Assembly (NCBI RefSeq): GCF_024505165.1
Contig: NZ_JANIBK010000001.1
Span: 1 to 64,000, forward strand
Reading direction: 5' to 3'
Source of the DNA: Methylomonas rivi
GTDB lineage: Bacteria > Pseudomonadota > Gammaproteobacteria > Methylococcales > Methylomonadaceae
DNA length: 64,000 nt
This document shows, one piece after another, positions 45,180-53,718 of the stretch (its first letter is position 1; each line of letters opens with the position of its first letter). The position numbers were made by a program, and so were the translations under genes. The notes below the pieces were generated by a model. The model did no database searches, was not told the origin of the DNA, and was given only the letters and a program-made list of their open reading frames with translations.

Positions 45180-45776
45180 TTAGCCGGCTTGTTGCCAAAG
45201 CCGACCATTGCCACCATTGGCAATGTCGACACCCTGTTCCAGAAAAAACAGATACTTATCATTAGCTTTTTCCGGCTGGCTTTGCACCGCCGCCAACATC
45301 ACCGCGCCAGCCACGGCCTTGGCGGTCAAATTGTCCGCCGGCGGTACCGCCGGAACGTTTTCCGGCGCCATGCTGCCCTCGCTCCAGAAAGCCCCCATGC
45401 CCGCCCAGGCCGCGGGATTTTCGAACGACGCGGCTTCGGCGGCATTAAAGGCTTGGCGCCGATTCGTTTCAGTAGGCTTATAGACCCATGCCTCGGCCGC
45501 TTCCACGGCTTGCACCAATTTCGGCTCGGGCTTTTCCTGCATGCAACTGCGCGCACTCAGGCACGCCCACCAAACCGCCTCCCGTTTCGGTAACGCCCTA
45601 GCCAAAAAACGCACGGCATCCGGATACAATTTTTGCTCGATCAGGCTTTTCAAAAAATCCACCGGCGCGGGATCGGCGGCCAGACAGGCCCTGGCCGATT
45701 GGTCAAGCTCAATATCCTGGCAAATGAGCGCCGCCCTCGGGATTAAAACCTTATTTAATGACACCAAATCAGCCAT
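45180..45776 (-). CDS. T6SS-associated protein, DUF6931-like
   Basis: A 198-residue soluble protein, largely helical. REAVWWACLSAR, RRQAFNAAEAASFENPAAWAG and LTAKAVAGAVMLAAVQSQPEK resemble DUF6931 proteins, which are found next to VgrG and PAAR genes. It may be an adaptor that loads an effector on the spike (inference). It lies between the PAAR gene and the TPR-methyltransferase gene, with gaps of 20-21 bp, so all four are probably cotranscribed. No enzymatic motif is seen. Confidence 0.6.
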   Translation of the reverse strand: MADLVSLNKVLIPRAALICQDIELDQSARACLAADPAPVDFLKSLIEQKLYPDAVRFLARALPKREAVWWACLSARSCMQEKPEPKLVQAVEAAEAWVYKPTETNRRQAFNAAEAASFENPAAWAGMGAFWSEGSMAPENVPAVPPADNLTAKAVAGAVMLAAVQSQPEKANDKYLFFLEQGVDIANGGNGRLWQQAG

Positions 45777-45796
45777 ATATTTTCCACTCGTTAGCT

Positions 45797-47134
45797 TTAC
45801 TGATTCAAAACCTTGCGGGCAACTACCAAAAACCCATCGACCGGGACTCCGCCTTCATAGCGTAACATGACCTTTTCCAATAAAATCGGCGCCAAGCCGG
45901 CCAACATCAAGACATTTTCGACATACGCTTCCGTATGGCCGAACCGTCCATGCGGCTGAATTTTAAACCCTTGCGCGATATTTTCCTCGGTCCGTTCCAA
46001 GGTAAAAACGAAGTGGCCGGCGGGTACTAACGCCGACGCCGCCGCCAAACATACCGCTTGCAGATCGCCAAAGTAAACCAAAGTATCCGCCGAGACAATC
46101 ACATCGCAGCGCGCCGGATACGAGGCGATGCATTCGGTTAACTCGGCATGCAGCAAATCGTCGTAACATCCGCGTTTTTTGGCTTTTTCCAGCATTTTGG
46201 CGGACAAATCAACCCCCGCCAAATATTTGGCATAAGGTTTCAGCAAAGGCCCGCACAGGCCGGTTCCGCAACCGGCATCCAGAATATCCAAACCCGTTTC
46301 GGCTTGACTAAAAATTTCCTTTACCGCGTCGGAGACCAAAAACGGCGCCTTGTACTCCAGGCGCTTGAGCACCATATCGAAACTATCGGCAAAATCATCG
46401 AATGTTTGGACAATATATTCGTCCGAGGCCCTGGGTAAATCGAATTCGCCGGTATACGACCGCAAGCGGTGCAACGCCAAGGGATTTGCCGGATCGTGTT
46501 CCAGCCATTCCTTCACTAACACAATGGCGTCTTCGGCCTTGCCCTGCAGACACATCGCCGCGCACAGGTTTTCGTAATTTTCGGCATTGTAAGGTTTTAA
46601 ACCGATAACTTTCCGATACGCCTCGATGCATTTGGCAAATTCGCCCTGTTTTTTATAGGCATTACCCAGGTTACGATAAAATTCGGCATTTCCCGGCATC
46701 AGCGCAATCGCCTTGGAAAAAGCCTCTATCGCGTCTTCTATCCGCGACAACTGGCTTAACACCACCCCAAAATTATTAAACGCCGCCGCATTATCCGGGT
46801 TTAACTCCAGCGCCTGGCTATAGCTGTCCGCGGCTTTTTCAAAATCCTCCAGCCGGTTAAATATGTTGCCTAAATTGTTATGGGCATCCGAATACGCCGG
46901 CGCTTCCGCAATCGCCTGCTCGATCAGCCGGATCGCTTGCGCGTTATCGCCCTTTTGGTGCCTCAGCAAACCCAAAAAATGCAGCGCTTCCGGAAAACGG
47001 GGGTATTGCCCGAGGATAGTGCGGTACAGCTCTTCCGCGTCATCCAGTTCCCGCGCTTGATGCAGCCTGATGGCCAAAGCCAGCGCATAATCCAAATCCA
47101 GCGCTTTGGCGGCCGGCCCGTCTTTATTTGTCAT
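45797..47134 (-). CDS. TPR-SAM methyltransferase fusion in the T6SS module
   Basis: A 445-residue protein. Residues about 10-220 carry five or six TPR repeats (EALHFLGLLRHQKGDNAQAI, AHNNLGNIFNRLEDFEKA, AFNNFGVVLSQLSRIEDA). Residues about 240-440 form a class I methyltransferase with the SAM loop ILDAGCGTGLCGPLL, VDLSAKMLEKA and DVIVSADTLVYFGDL. It is the first gene of the vgrG transcript. It could be a modifying enzyme, a chaperone/adaptor, or an effector; the sequence does not decide. TPR-methyltransferase fusions without T6SS context also exist, so the link may be only positional. Confidence 0.8.
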   Translation of the reverse strand: MTNKDGPAAKALDLDYALALAIRLHQARELDDAEELYRTILGQYPRFPEALHFLGLLRHQKGDNAQAIRLIEQAIAEAPAYSDAHNNLGNIFNRLEDFEKAADSYSQALELNPDNAAAFNNFGVVLSQLSRIEDAIEAFSKAIALMPGNAEFYRNLGNAYKKQGEFAKCIEAYRKVIGLKPYNAENYENLCAAMCLQGKAEDAIVLVKEWLEHDPANPLALHRLRSYTGEFDLPRASDEYIVQTFDDFADSFDMVLKRLEYKAPFLVSDAVKEIFSQAETGLDILDAGCGTGLCGPLLKPYAKYLAGVDLSAKMLEKAKKRGCYDDLLHAELTECIASYPARCDVIVSADTLVYFGDLQAVCLAAASALVPAGHFVFTLERTEENIAQGFKIQPHGRFGHTEAYVENVLMLAGLAPILLEKVMLRYEGGVPVDGFLVVARKVLNQ

Positions 47135-47297
47135 GAATCAACCCAACACTTAAAAAATAAAATCCGCCGTGTGTCGCCAAGAAAAACGGCTTGGTGTTTT
47201 GCAGTACAACTATAGCCCTAAAATGCCGCGGCTGATCGATAAGGTTCGGCAATTTGCCATAAAGATTAAACCGCTTCATGATAATCGATCAAATTTA

Positions 47298-47317
47298 GCA
47301 GCCTATTTTTAGGCTGC
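47298..47317. repeat. Perfect hairpin upstream of corA
   Basis: GCAGCCTA (47298-47305) pairs with TAGGCTGC (47310-47317) around TTTT. It lies about 100 bp before the corA start, in a 281-bp gap that holds both divergent promoters. The hairpin could be part of the corA leader; a terminator role is unlikely because no gene ends here. Confidence 0.4.
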
Positions 47318-47415
47318 CGACTTTTATACAAACAACATGGCCGCTTCGGGCGGTGCATGAAAACCGCGCCGCGCCTTAATCCGCTCGCAAGCCCCATACA
47401 ACCCGGAGACCATTC

Positions 47416-48405
47416 TTGCCAAACCCCAACGATAACAACATGATCATGAAAGGCGTCGCCTACCTACACGGGGTCAGCGTAGGCGATATCGACATGGACA
47501 GCATCGGCGAAGCCATCAGGCAACCCGATCATTTTATCTGGCTGGGCCTGCGCGAACCTGACCCGGCGTTGCTCGCCAGCATACAAAACGCATTCGGTTT
47601 GCATGAATTGGCGGTGGAAGACGCCCGCTCGGCCCACCAAAGGCCGAAACTCGAAGAATACGGCGACTCGCTGTTTATTGTGTTGCATACCGCCGTGCTG
47701 GCAAATGACGGTATCGAGTTCGGCGAAACCCATTTTTTCGTCGGCAGCCATTTTCTAGTCACGGTCCGCCATGGAGCTTCTCTGGGCCATAGCAAAGTCC
47801 GCGCCCGCTGCGAAGCCTTGCCGCACCAACTGGCCAAGGGCCCCGGATTTGCACTTTATGCCATCATGGACTTTATCGTCGACAATTACATACCGGTATT
47901 GGACGGCTTGCAAGCCCGTTTCGACGCCCTGGAATCGGCGATATTCGCCAACCACCCCAGCCGGCAAACCATGGAAGGCCTGTACGAATTAAAGCGCGAA
48001 CTCATTCAGATGCAAGGCATCATCATGCCGGTCATCGATATTTGCAACGTGTTGATGCATTCGCACGAGATCAATATCCCCAAGGACGTACGCCTGTACT
48101 TCCGGGATATTGCCGACCATATCAGCCGCATCGACCGCGCCATGGACGGCATGCGGGAAATGCTGATCGCCGCCATGCAGGTACATTTGACTTTTGAGAC
48201 CGTCAGGCAAAACGAAGTGGTGAAACGGCTGGCCGGCTGGGGCGCCATCCTGGCCATTCCCACCATGCTGTTCAGCTGGTATGGCATGAACTTTAAACAC
48301 ATGCCGGAACTGGAATGGGAATACAGCTATCCGCTAGTGGTCGGAGGTGTTTCGATCGGTAGTTTACTGCTGTATTGGCGCTTAAAACGGTCGGGCTGGC
48401 TATAA
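47416..48405 (+). CDS. corA: CorA-family magnesium/divalent cation transporter
   Basis: Inner-membrane channel of 329 residues. The cytoplasmic N-terminal funnel is long. The two C-terminal helices include the selectivity motif GMN in SWYGMNFKHMPE, and KRSGWL at the end is typical of CorA. The start is TTG with CCGGAG eight bases upstream; ATG codons at 47440 and 47446 are alternatives. Substrates are magnesium, cobalt or zinc; this cannot be refined. It is divergent from the TPR-methyltransferase gene. Confidence 0.92.
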   Translation: MPNPNDNNMIMKGVAYLHGVSVGDIDMDSIGEAIRQPDHFIWLGLREPDPALLASIQNAFGLHELAVEDARSAHQRPKLEEYGDSLFIVLHTAVLANDGIEFGETHFFVGSHFLVTVRHGASLGHSKVRARCEALPHQLAKGPGFALYAIMDFIVDNYIPVLDGLQARFDALESAIFANHPSRQTMEGLYELKRELIQMQGIIMPVIDICNVLMHSHEINIPKDVRLYFRDIADHISRIDRAMDGMREMLIAAMQVHLTFETVRQNEVVKRLAGWGAILAIPTMLFSWYGMNFKHMPELEWEYSYPLVVGGVSIGSLLLYWRLKRSGWL

Positions 48406-48432
48406 TCCAATATTAACCTCCGCCGGGTTTGG

Positions 48433-48465
48433 CCGCATCCGCCGCCGCATCCGCCGCCGGATGCG
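48433..48465. repeat. 12-bp tandem repeat with hairpin between corA and the ABC genes
   Basis: CCGCATCCGCCG occurs twice head to tail (48433-48444, 48445-48456) and is followed by CCGGATGCG, so that CGCATCC (48446-48452) pairs with GGATGCG (48459-48465) around GCCGCC. It lies between convergent genes and may act as a terminator or be a simple-repeat tract prone to slippage. Confidence 0.55.
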
Positions 48466-48504
48466 TTGGCCGGTATTTTCGCCGCAACGCTAAAGTTTGC
48501 CGGT

Positions 48505-50919
48505 TCAATGCGCCAGACTCTTGCCGACCGTCATGCCCGCGGCCTTACGGGCCGGCCAATAGGAGGCCAGCCCAGCCAGACCGAGTACCATGCCCAGCCA
48601 ATAGACCGCCGCCCAACCGGCAAAAGTAAAATCCAATGCCATGCCGAATAATGTCCGGCCCAGTTGTTCGGTCATAGGTTCGGCCGCCAGATAGGCCAAC
48701 GGTAAACTCAAAACCCAGGCCAACATGCCGTGCAGCAGCCCTTCGCTCAAAAACAAACCGAATATGGCTTTAGAAGGCGCCCCGATGGCCCGCAGCACCC
48801 CGATTTCCCGCGTGCGTTGCAATACGCCGATGGCCAAGGTCCCGGACAAACCGATGCCTCCCACGGCCGCAATCATGCTTGCCAACCCCATCAGCGTCCC
48901 TAGCATGGGTTTAAACTGATTGCGGGCAAATTGGCGTTGTTCCAGTTTAGCCTGAGTGTTATAGACATCCAAAGGCATCCCGGCAGCTTGAAAACGGCTT
49001 TTTAAAGCCCGCAGATAATCGGCTTCCTCGGCAAGAGAAGCCATCGGGGCTTGTATCAAGGCAAAAGTGGCTAACTCCGGCTGTTGCGCCTGCGGCTGAA
49101 TAGTTTCCAGCAGCGCGTAAACCGGTTCGACGCTGTAGTTGGTGCCGGCCAACCAACGGTAAGTGCCTATCGCTTGCCAACGTTGCCGCTTTGACCCTAT
49201 CGCCACGTCCAGCCAATCGCCCGCCCGAATGCCGTTTAAAGCGGCGGTGTCGGTGCTCAGTACCAACACAGGCTGTCCGACGTCTTCGGCATTGAACCAG
49301 CGCCCGGATTCGATCAAAGGCCGATACATGTCTCCGGCGGCCGGCAGCGCCAGCATTTGCACCCCCAGACTGCCTTTTTGCCGTAACACCCGACCGTTTT
49401 TAGCCATTTCCAACGGCAGACGCCGCCACACTTCGATTTGCCGGCTGCTCGGCAATGATAGGGCGATTTCCCTGATTTTGTCCGCCGGTTGGTCGGCAGC
49501 GAACCCCAACCGCACCGTATACCGGCTACGGTCCATTTCATTATCCAGCGTTAAATTCAGCGAAGCGGCCAGACTCATCAATACCATAAACAGGATCCCG
49601 GCAATGATTAACACGCTTTGCGTCAAAACAAAGCGGCCCTTATGCCGAAACAGGTTGCCCAGGGCCGCCGCGTGCAAGGTCGACAAGCAGCGGGCGCCAA
49701 GGCGTTCCACCCAAAAATCGAAACGGTTGCCGCCAAAATCCGCGCCAAGGCCATAACTGGCCATGGCGATTCGCACATTCAGGCCGGATCTCCACCAAAT
49801 CGGCCCCAATGCGGCCGACAACGGCGCCAGGATGCCGCCCAACACCATCAGGTAAACCGCCCGGGGCGAATAATGAAAATCGCCGCAGTCGATATTGAAC
49901 ACCGCCAACAATTGGCAAGCACTCAGGTATGCCGCCAGCAAACCGATGGGCATCGCCAGCGCGATCGCCAGCAATGCCCACCCCAGGATTTCAAGCAGAT
50001 AAACCGAGGCTATGGTAAAGCGGCCGCCCCCCAATGCTTTCATCACGCCGATCTGATCGGTTTGTTGGGCAATATGCGCGGACACGGTATTCAGGATCAG
50101 CACGCTGGCCAAAACCAGCGAGACCATAGCCATGATTTGCAAAACGCCATTAATACCGGCCATGAAAGGCCGGCCCCAGTGTTTTTCCGGATCCTGCAAC
50201 AGCGTGACATTCACGGTAATGCCGTGCTTGGACAGCAAGCCACTCACCTCGCTAGCCACTGCGCGGGCTTTATCCTCGCTATAAGGAGGCGTCACTTGCA
50301 GCAATAGCTGGCGAAAAGTATGCTCGGACACGCCAAACCCCGCCGCACCGGCAGGGTCGGTAAAAAAATGCAGTTGACCGCCGAATTTCGGCGGCTTGAC
50401 GAAAGGATGCCGCACAACGCCGCCAATCGCAACACGGCGATTACCCGCTTTGGTTTCCAATTCCAGACTGTCGCCAATCCGCAAACCGGTATACCGGGCC
50501 GATAAATTTTCAACGGCTATCTGCCCGGCGGAAGGCCACCGACCGGTATCCAGACTGATTTTATCGAAGCGTTGCGCTGCATAATCGGCACGAACGATCA
50601 GGGTCGCCAACTCCCAAGCAGCGGCATCCGAACGCCGAAACCGCACGGAAACAGGCGTTTGGGTATCGACAGCGGCCACACCGGGCAAGGCTTTGACCTT
50701 TGCCAGCAACGCCATGTCGGCATCGCCGCGTAAAATCAGATTGATATGCGACGGTTGCGACAACCTGTGGGCTGCGTCCATTTGGCTGAGTTGCAAATCG
50801 ATCATGCCGAACAAGACGCCGACACAAAACACGCCGGCCGCCATACTGGCCACGGCCAGCAGACTCCGCGACTTGGACAGCCCCAGGTCGGCAATCGCCT
50901 TATGCCATAAGGTATGCAA
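48505..50919 (-). CDS. ABC transporter permease, FtsX/MacB-LolCE class
   Basis: An 804-residue permease with two FtsX-like halves. Each half has an N-terminal membrane helix (SLLAVASMAAGVFCVGVLFGM; GRFVLTQSVLIIAGILFMVLM), a large periplasmic domain and three further helices. The coupling segments QIGVMKALGGGRF and EIGVLRAIGAPSKAI mark the ATPase contact sites. This eight- to ten-helix layout is typical of the YbbP/type VII exporters rather than LolCE. It lies 1 bp after the ATPase gene, so the two form one transporter. The substrate is unknown; export or lipoprotein release is plausible. Confidence 0.88.
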   Translation of the reverse strand: MHTLWHKAIADLGLSKSRSLLAVASMAAGVFCVGVLFGMIDLQLSQMDAAHRLSQPSHINLILRGDADMALLAKVKALPGVAAVDTQTPVSVRFRRSDAAAWELATLIVRADYAAQRFDKISLDTGRWPSAGQIAVENLSARYTGLRIGDSLELETKAGNRRVAIGGVVRHPFVKPPKFGGQLHFFTDPAGAAGFGVSEHTFRQLLLQVTPPYSEDKARAVASEVSGLLSKHGITVNVTLLQDPEKHWGRPFMAGINGVLQIMAMVSLVLASVLILNTVSAHIAQQTDQIGVMKALGGGRFTIASVYLLEILGWALLAIALAMPIGLLAAYLSACQLLAVFNIDCGDFHYSPRAVYLMVLGGILAPLSAALGPIWWRSGLNVRIAMASYGLGADFGGNRFDFWVERLGARCLSTLHAAALGNLFRHKGRFVLTQSVLIIAGILFMVLMSLAASLNLTLDNEMDRSRYTVRLGFAADQPADKIREIALSLPSSRQIEVWRRLPLEMAKNGRVLRQKGSLGVQMLALPAAGDMYRPLIESGRWFNAEDVGQPVLVLSTDTAALNGIRAGDWLDVAIGSKRQRWQAIGTYRWLAGTNYSVEPVYALLETIQPQAQQPELATFALIQAPMASLAEEADYLRALKSRFQAAGMPLDVYNTQAKLEQRQFARNQFKPMLGTLMGLASMIAAVGGIGLSGTLAIGVLQRTREIGVLRAIGAPSKAIFGLFLSEGLLHGMLAWVLSLPLAYLAAEPMTEQLGRTLFGMALDFTFAGWAAVYWLGMVLGLAGLASYWPARKAAGMTVGKSLAH

Positions 50920-50920
50920 A

Positions 50921-51616
50921 TCAGCCTACCCGCGCCGGCGTATCGGCATGAATGCGGCCGGAACGGATTTCCAGCTTGCGGCTGGCGGCATCGGCGAGCG
51001 CTTCGTTGTGCGTCACCATCACCAGCGTCTTGCCTTGATCGCGCAGATGGGCAAACAAATCGAACACCGCGTCGGCCGTGGCGGCATCCAGATTACCGGT
51101 GGGTTCGTCGGCCACAATCAGCGGCGGATCGTTCGCCAAAGCGCGGGCAATCGCCGCCCGTTGCTGTTGCCCGCCGGAAACCTGACTGGGTAAACGGTCG
51201 GCGGCATCGGCCAGACCGACCTGCTCCAATAATTGCATGGCCCGTTCCCGGCGCTGGCGTTTGGGCAGCTTGCCCAAGAAATCCATCGGCAACACGGTGT
51301 TTTGCAGCAGATTTAAAGTCGGCAACAATTGAAAAAATTGAAATACAATGCCGACATTGGCACCGCGCCAGCGCGTCAGCTTTTCGTTACTCAGTTCCCG
51401 CAGGGCGGCGCCGTTTACGATCACTTGGCCGCGGCTGGGATGGTCGATGCCGGTCAACAAATTCAGTAACGTCGATTTGCCGTTGCCGGACGGGCCGACG
51501 ATAGCGACAAATTCGCCGGGAAAGATTGCCAGATTGATATCGTGCAAAACAGTCTGCGGCGCACCGGCCTGCGGATAGGCCTTATAAACCTGTTTCAGTT
51601 CGATGATCTTTTTCAT
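50921..51616 (-). CDS. ABC transporter ATP-binding protein, LolD/MacB class
   Basis: Nucleotide-binding subunit of 231 residues for the adjacent FtsX-type permease. Walker A is [13 protein letters not shown], the signature is [15 protein letters not shown] and Walker B is [13 protein letters not shown], followed by the H-loop in MVTHNEALA. The DEPTGNLD form is typical of the LolD/MacB/FtsE subclass. The ATG of [16 protein letters not shown] is chosen as start by family fit; an in-frame ATG 22 codons earlier would overlap the divergent gene's promoter region. Confidence 0.92.
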   Translation of the reverse strand: MKKIIELKQVYKAYPQAGAPQTVLHDINLAIFPGEFVAIVGPSGNGKSTLLNLLTGIDHPSRGQVIVNGAALRELSNEKLTRWRGANVGIVFQFFQLLPTLNLLQNTVLPMDFLGKLPKRQRRERAMQLLEQVGLADAADRLPSQVSGGQQQRAAIARALANDPPLIVADEPTGNLDAATADAVFDLFAHLRDQGKTLVMVTHNEALADAASRKLEIRSGRIHADTPARVG

Positions 51617-51694
51617 ATCGGCCGGCAAATTGCGGTATGTTACATGAGGCTTGGCCGCGCCGGCTGATTTCATACCATTCAAACAGGAACCTTA

Positions 51695-52267
51695 ATGACA
51701 TCCGTTCGCCTCGCTTGGCTGGCGCTTTGCCTGCTTTGGGTCTTCGCGGAGATTAGTTTGGCCCGGCAATCGCGCCCGGACCGGCAATCTATCCTGAAAC
51801 TGGAACGGCGTTCGCAACGCTGGCTCTGGCGGAGTGTTTTGGGTAGTTTAGTGTTGGCCTTTGGTTTTAAATACTTGGCGTGGCTGCCGATTCCCATGCC
51901 TTATCTACCCCGGCAATTACTGGCAATGTTGGTTTTCGGCTGCGGTTTGAGCCTTAGGTTTTGGGCGGTTAAACACTTGGGCCGGTTTTTTACCACAGAT
52001 GTCGCGATCCAACAGCAACACCGCTTGATTACCAGCGGCCCTTACCGCGCCGTTCGCCACCCGGCATACACGGGTTTGCTGCTGGCGCTTGCCGCGGCCG
52101 GCTGGGCAATGGGGGATTTTCTAGCCTTATTGTGTTTAACCGTGCCCATTTTCCGGGGCTTTCGGATACGAATAACGATAGAAGAACGGATGCTGCTGCA
52201 AGCGTTCGGCGTAGCCTATCGCGAATATAGCCGAACCAGCTGGCGCCTACTGCCCTGGCTTTATTGA
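51695..52267 (+). CDS. Isoprenylcysteine carboxyl methyltransferase-like membrane protein
   Basis: Inner-membrane protein of 190 residues with about four hydrophobic helices. The C-terminal segment HRLITSGPYRAVRHPAYTGLLL and the later EERMLLQAFGVAYREYSRTSWRLLPW are hallmarks of the ICMT/PEMT family, whose members methylate lipids, isoprenylcysteines or other hydrophobic groups with SAM. Bacteria do not generally prenylate proteins, so the substrate is likely a lipid or small hydrophobic molecule. It is divergent from the ABC genes. Confidence 0.85.
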   Translation: MTSVRLAWLALCLLWVFAEISLARQSRPDRQSILKLERRSQRWLWRSVLGSLVLAFGFKYLAWLPIPMPYLPRQLLAMLVFGCGLSLRFWAVKHLGRFFTTDVAIQQQHRLITSGPYRAVRHPAYTGLLLALAAAGWAMGDFLALLCLTVPIFRGFRIRITIEERMLLQAFGVAYREYSRTSWRLLPWLY

Positions 52268-52288
52268 ACCAGGGCGCCGCGCTAGCGT

Positions 52289-52648
52289 TTAAGCCGCCAG
52301 GGCATTCGCCGCTCTGGTTGGAGAAGCGTTGGCGAAGGCATCTTTTGCTTGGGCAGGGTTGCTTTGGATAGCGGAAATAATATTGCTGGCCGCTTCCTGC
52401 GCTTTTTGGCGATCCGGAATTTGCGTTTGATTAGTCGCCTGTTTCACGGAAGCCGTGTTAGACAACTGCAAGGCTTCCGTGGAGATGGTGGCGCTATCGC
52501 GGGCCACACTATTGTCCTTCTCGCCGTCGCGGCCCGTGGGGGCAACGTTTCTTTGGCTAGCTAAGCCGTCAACTTCCGTTGCATTTGCGCCGGCCGCACT
52601 ACTCCGACCGACGGGTATGTTTTTTTGATTTAATGCGGTAATGTCCAT
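52289..52648 (-). CDS. Small Ala/Ser/Asn-rich protein of unknown function
   Basis: A 119-residue protein without signal peptide or membrane helix, of low complexity. VARDSATISTEALQLSN followed by DRQKAQEAASNIISAIQSNP looks like the short motility or hook-associated small proteins of some proteobacteria, but I do not recognise a family with confidence. The start is the second of two adjacent ATGs, which lies six bases from GGAGG. It is single, convergent with the preceding methyltransferase gene and divergent from queF. Confidence 0.6.
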   Translation of the reverse strand: MDITALNQKNIPVGRSSAAGANATEVDGLASQRNVAPTGRDGEKDNSVARDSATISTEALQLSNTASVKQATNQTQIPDRQKAQEAASNIISAIQSNPAQAKDAFANASPTRAANALAA

Positions 52649-52862
52649 CATCGACCTCCCATGGAAACATCGATAGCATCGGGTGATACTACGGCGGAAT
52701 TTTAGCGCAATTTTGCAAGAGTACCGGCGGATATTTCGAATAAACCGACTTAGCGCACACTATGCCCGACCCGTTTTGCAAATCCTTGAAGTTAATCTTT
52801 AATTTTTTCCACGCGCATAGCTGATAAAATTCAAGGACGCGGTATGCGGATTCATTAAACGC

Positions 52863-53012
52863 AACTATTCAGTGAATGCCAGCCAATGCGGATCAATTGC
52901 GTAGGTTGGGTTAGCTCGATAGAGCATAACCCGGCAATCGAAGCCGTGGCACCGCCATAAGCCGATGCGTTGGGTTACGGCTAGCGCCTAACCCAACCTA
53001 CGCTGAATAGTT
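52863..53012. repeat. Nested inverted-repeat element upstream of queF
   Basis: An inner pair of perfect 16-bp arms, GCGTAGGTTGGGTTAG (52899-52914) and CTAACCCAACCTACGC (52988-53003), encloses a 73-bp centre. An outer 10-bp pair, AACTATTCAG (52863-52872) and CTGAATAGTT (53003-53012), abuts it on the right but is 26 bp away on the left. No coding frame is inside. It resembles a REP/BIME or small MITE. The rest of the 52649-53037 gap holds nothing recognisable, and no preQ1 riboswitch was seen. Confidence 0.75.
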
Positions 53013-53037
53013 ACCATTAAACTAACGAAAACCAGCA

Positions 53038-53427
53038 ATGACTACAAAACCCAGCTCAGATTTGACCACTTTCGAAAACCCCAGACCGGAACGCGATTTT
53101 ACCATTCGCATCGACATCCCCGAATTCACCTGCCTGTGCCCGATGACCGGCCAGCCCGACTTCGCCAAACTGGTGCTCGAATATGTACCGGATAAACTAT
53201 GCGTCGAATTGAAATCGCTGAAACTTTATATGTGGACGTTCCGCGAGCGCGGCGCCTTTCACGAAGCGGTAACCAACGAAATCCTCGACCATATCGTTTC
53301 AGCGATTTCGCCTAACTTCATGCGTCTGCGCGCCGAGTTTAATGTGCGCGGCGGCATTTACACAACAGTGATTGCCGAACACCGCAACCGGGACTGGCAG
53401 GCGCCGGCAGTGGTCAACCTGCCCTGA
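53038..53427 (+). CDS. queF: NADPH-dependent preQ0 reductase QueF
   Basis: Reduces 7-cyano-7-deazaguanine to preQ1 in queuosine synthesis. At 129 residues it is the short type I form. The catalytic C34 and D41 are in [10 protein letters not shown], and [23 protein letters not shown] gives the family's binding motif. It begins a run with the FlhB-like gene and psd, with gaps or overlaps under 10 bp. It lies 25 bp after the inverted-repeat element. Confidence 0.95.
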   Translation: MTTKPSSDLTTFENPRPERDFTIRIDIPEFTCLCPMTGQPDFAKLVLEYVPDKLCVELKSLKLYMWTFRERGAFHEAVTNEILDHIVSAISPNFMRLRAEFNVRGGIYTTVIAEHRNRDWQAPAVVNLP

Positions 53428-53433
53428 GCAACC

Positions 53434-53718
53434 GTGAGCGGCAGAACCTTTTATAACAGCGACATTGCCGTCGCCTTAAAATACGACGGCAAAAATGCGC
53501 CGAAAGTCACCGCCAAAGGCGAAGGGTTTACCGCTCAGCAAATTTTAGCGATTGCCGAAAAACACGGCGTGCCGCTGCAAAACGAACCCGAACTGGCGCG
53601 CATCCTGGCCCAAGTACCGCTGGGCGACGAAATACCGCAGCAGCTGTATATCGCCGTCGCCGAAGTGATCGCCTTTGCCTATTTTATCAGCGGAAAAACC
53701 CCCGACTCCGAATCATGA
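53434..53718 (+). CDS. FlhB C-terminal-domain homologue
   Basis: A 94-residue stand-alone copy of the cytoplasmic export-gate domain of FlhB/EscU. IAVALKYDGKNAPKVTAKGEG and VPLQNEPELARILAQVPLGDEIP are strongly FlhB-like. The autocleavage motif NPTH is replaced by YNSD, so self-cleavage is not expected. Small proteins of this type occur widely in proteobacteria near flagellar genes, but no flagellar gene is seen here. GTG start; its stop overlaps the psd start (ATGA), so it is translationally coupled to psd. Confidence 0.82.
   Translation: MSGRTFYNSDIAVALKYDGKNAPKVTAKGEGFTAQQILAIAEKHGVPLQNEPELARILAQVPLGDEIPQQLYIAVAEVIAFAYFISGKTPDSES

Noticed and set aside
47277-47292. FNR-like ATGAT...ATCAA upstream of corA
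   Set aside because: The spacer is five bases instead of four and the first half-site has a mismatch.
48429-48629. A short plus-strand frame beginning in the 12-bp repeat after corA
   Set aside because: Its start is simple repeat translation (Ala/Ser) and it runs antisense into the ABC permease gene.
53004-53037. Possible preQ1 riboswitch ahead of queF
   Set aside because: The short leader lacks the C-rich loop and A-rich tail of the preQ1-I class and no other fold is apparent.
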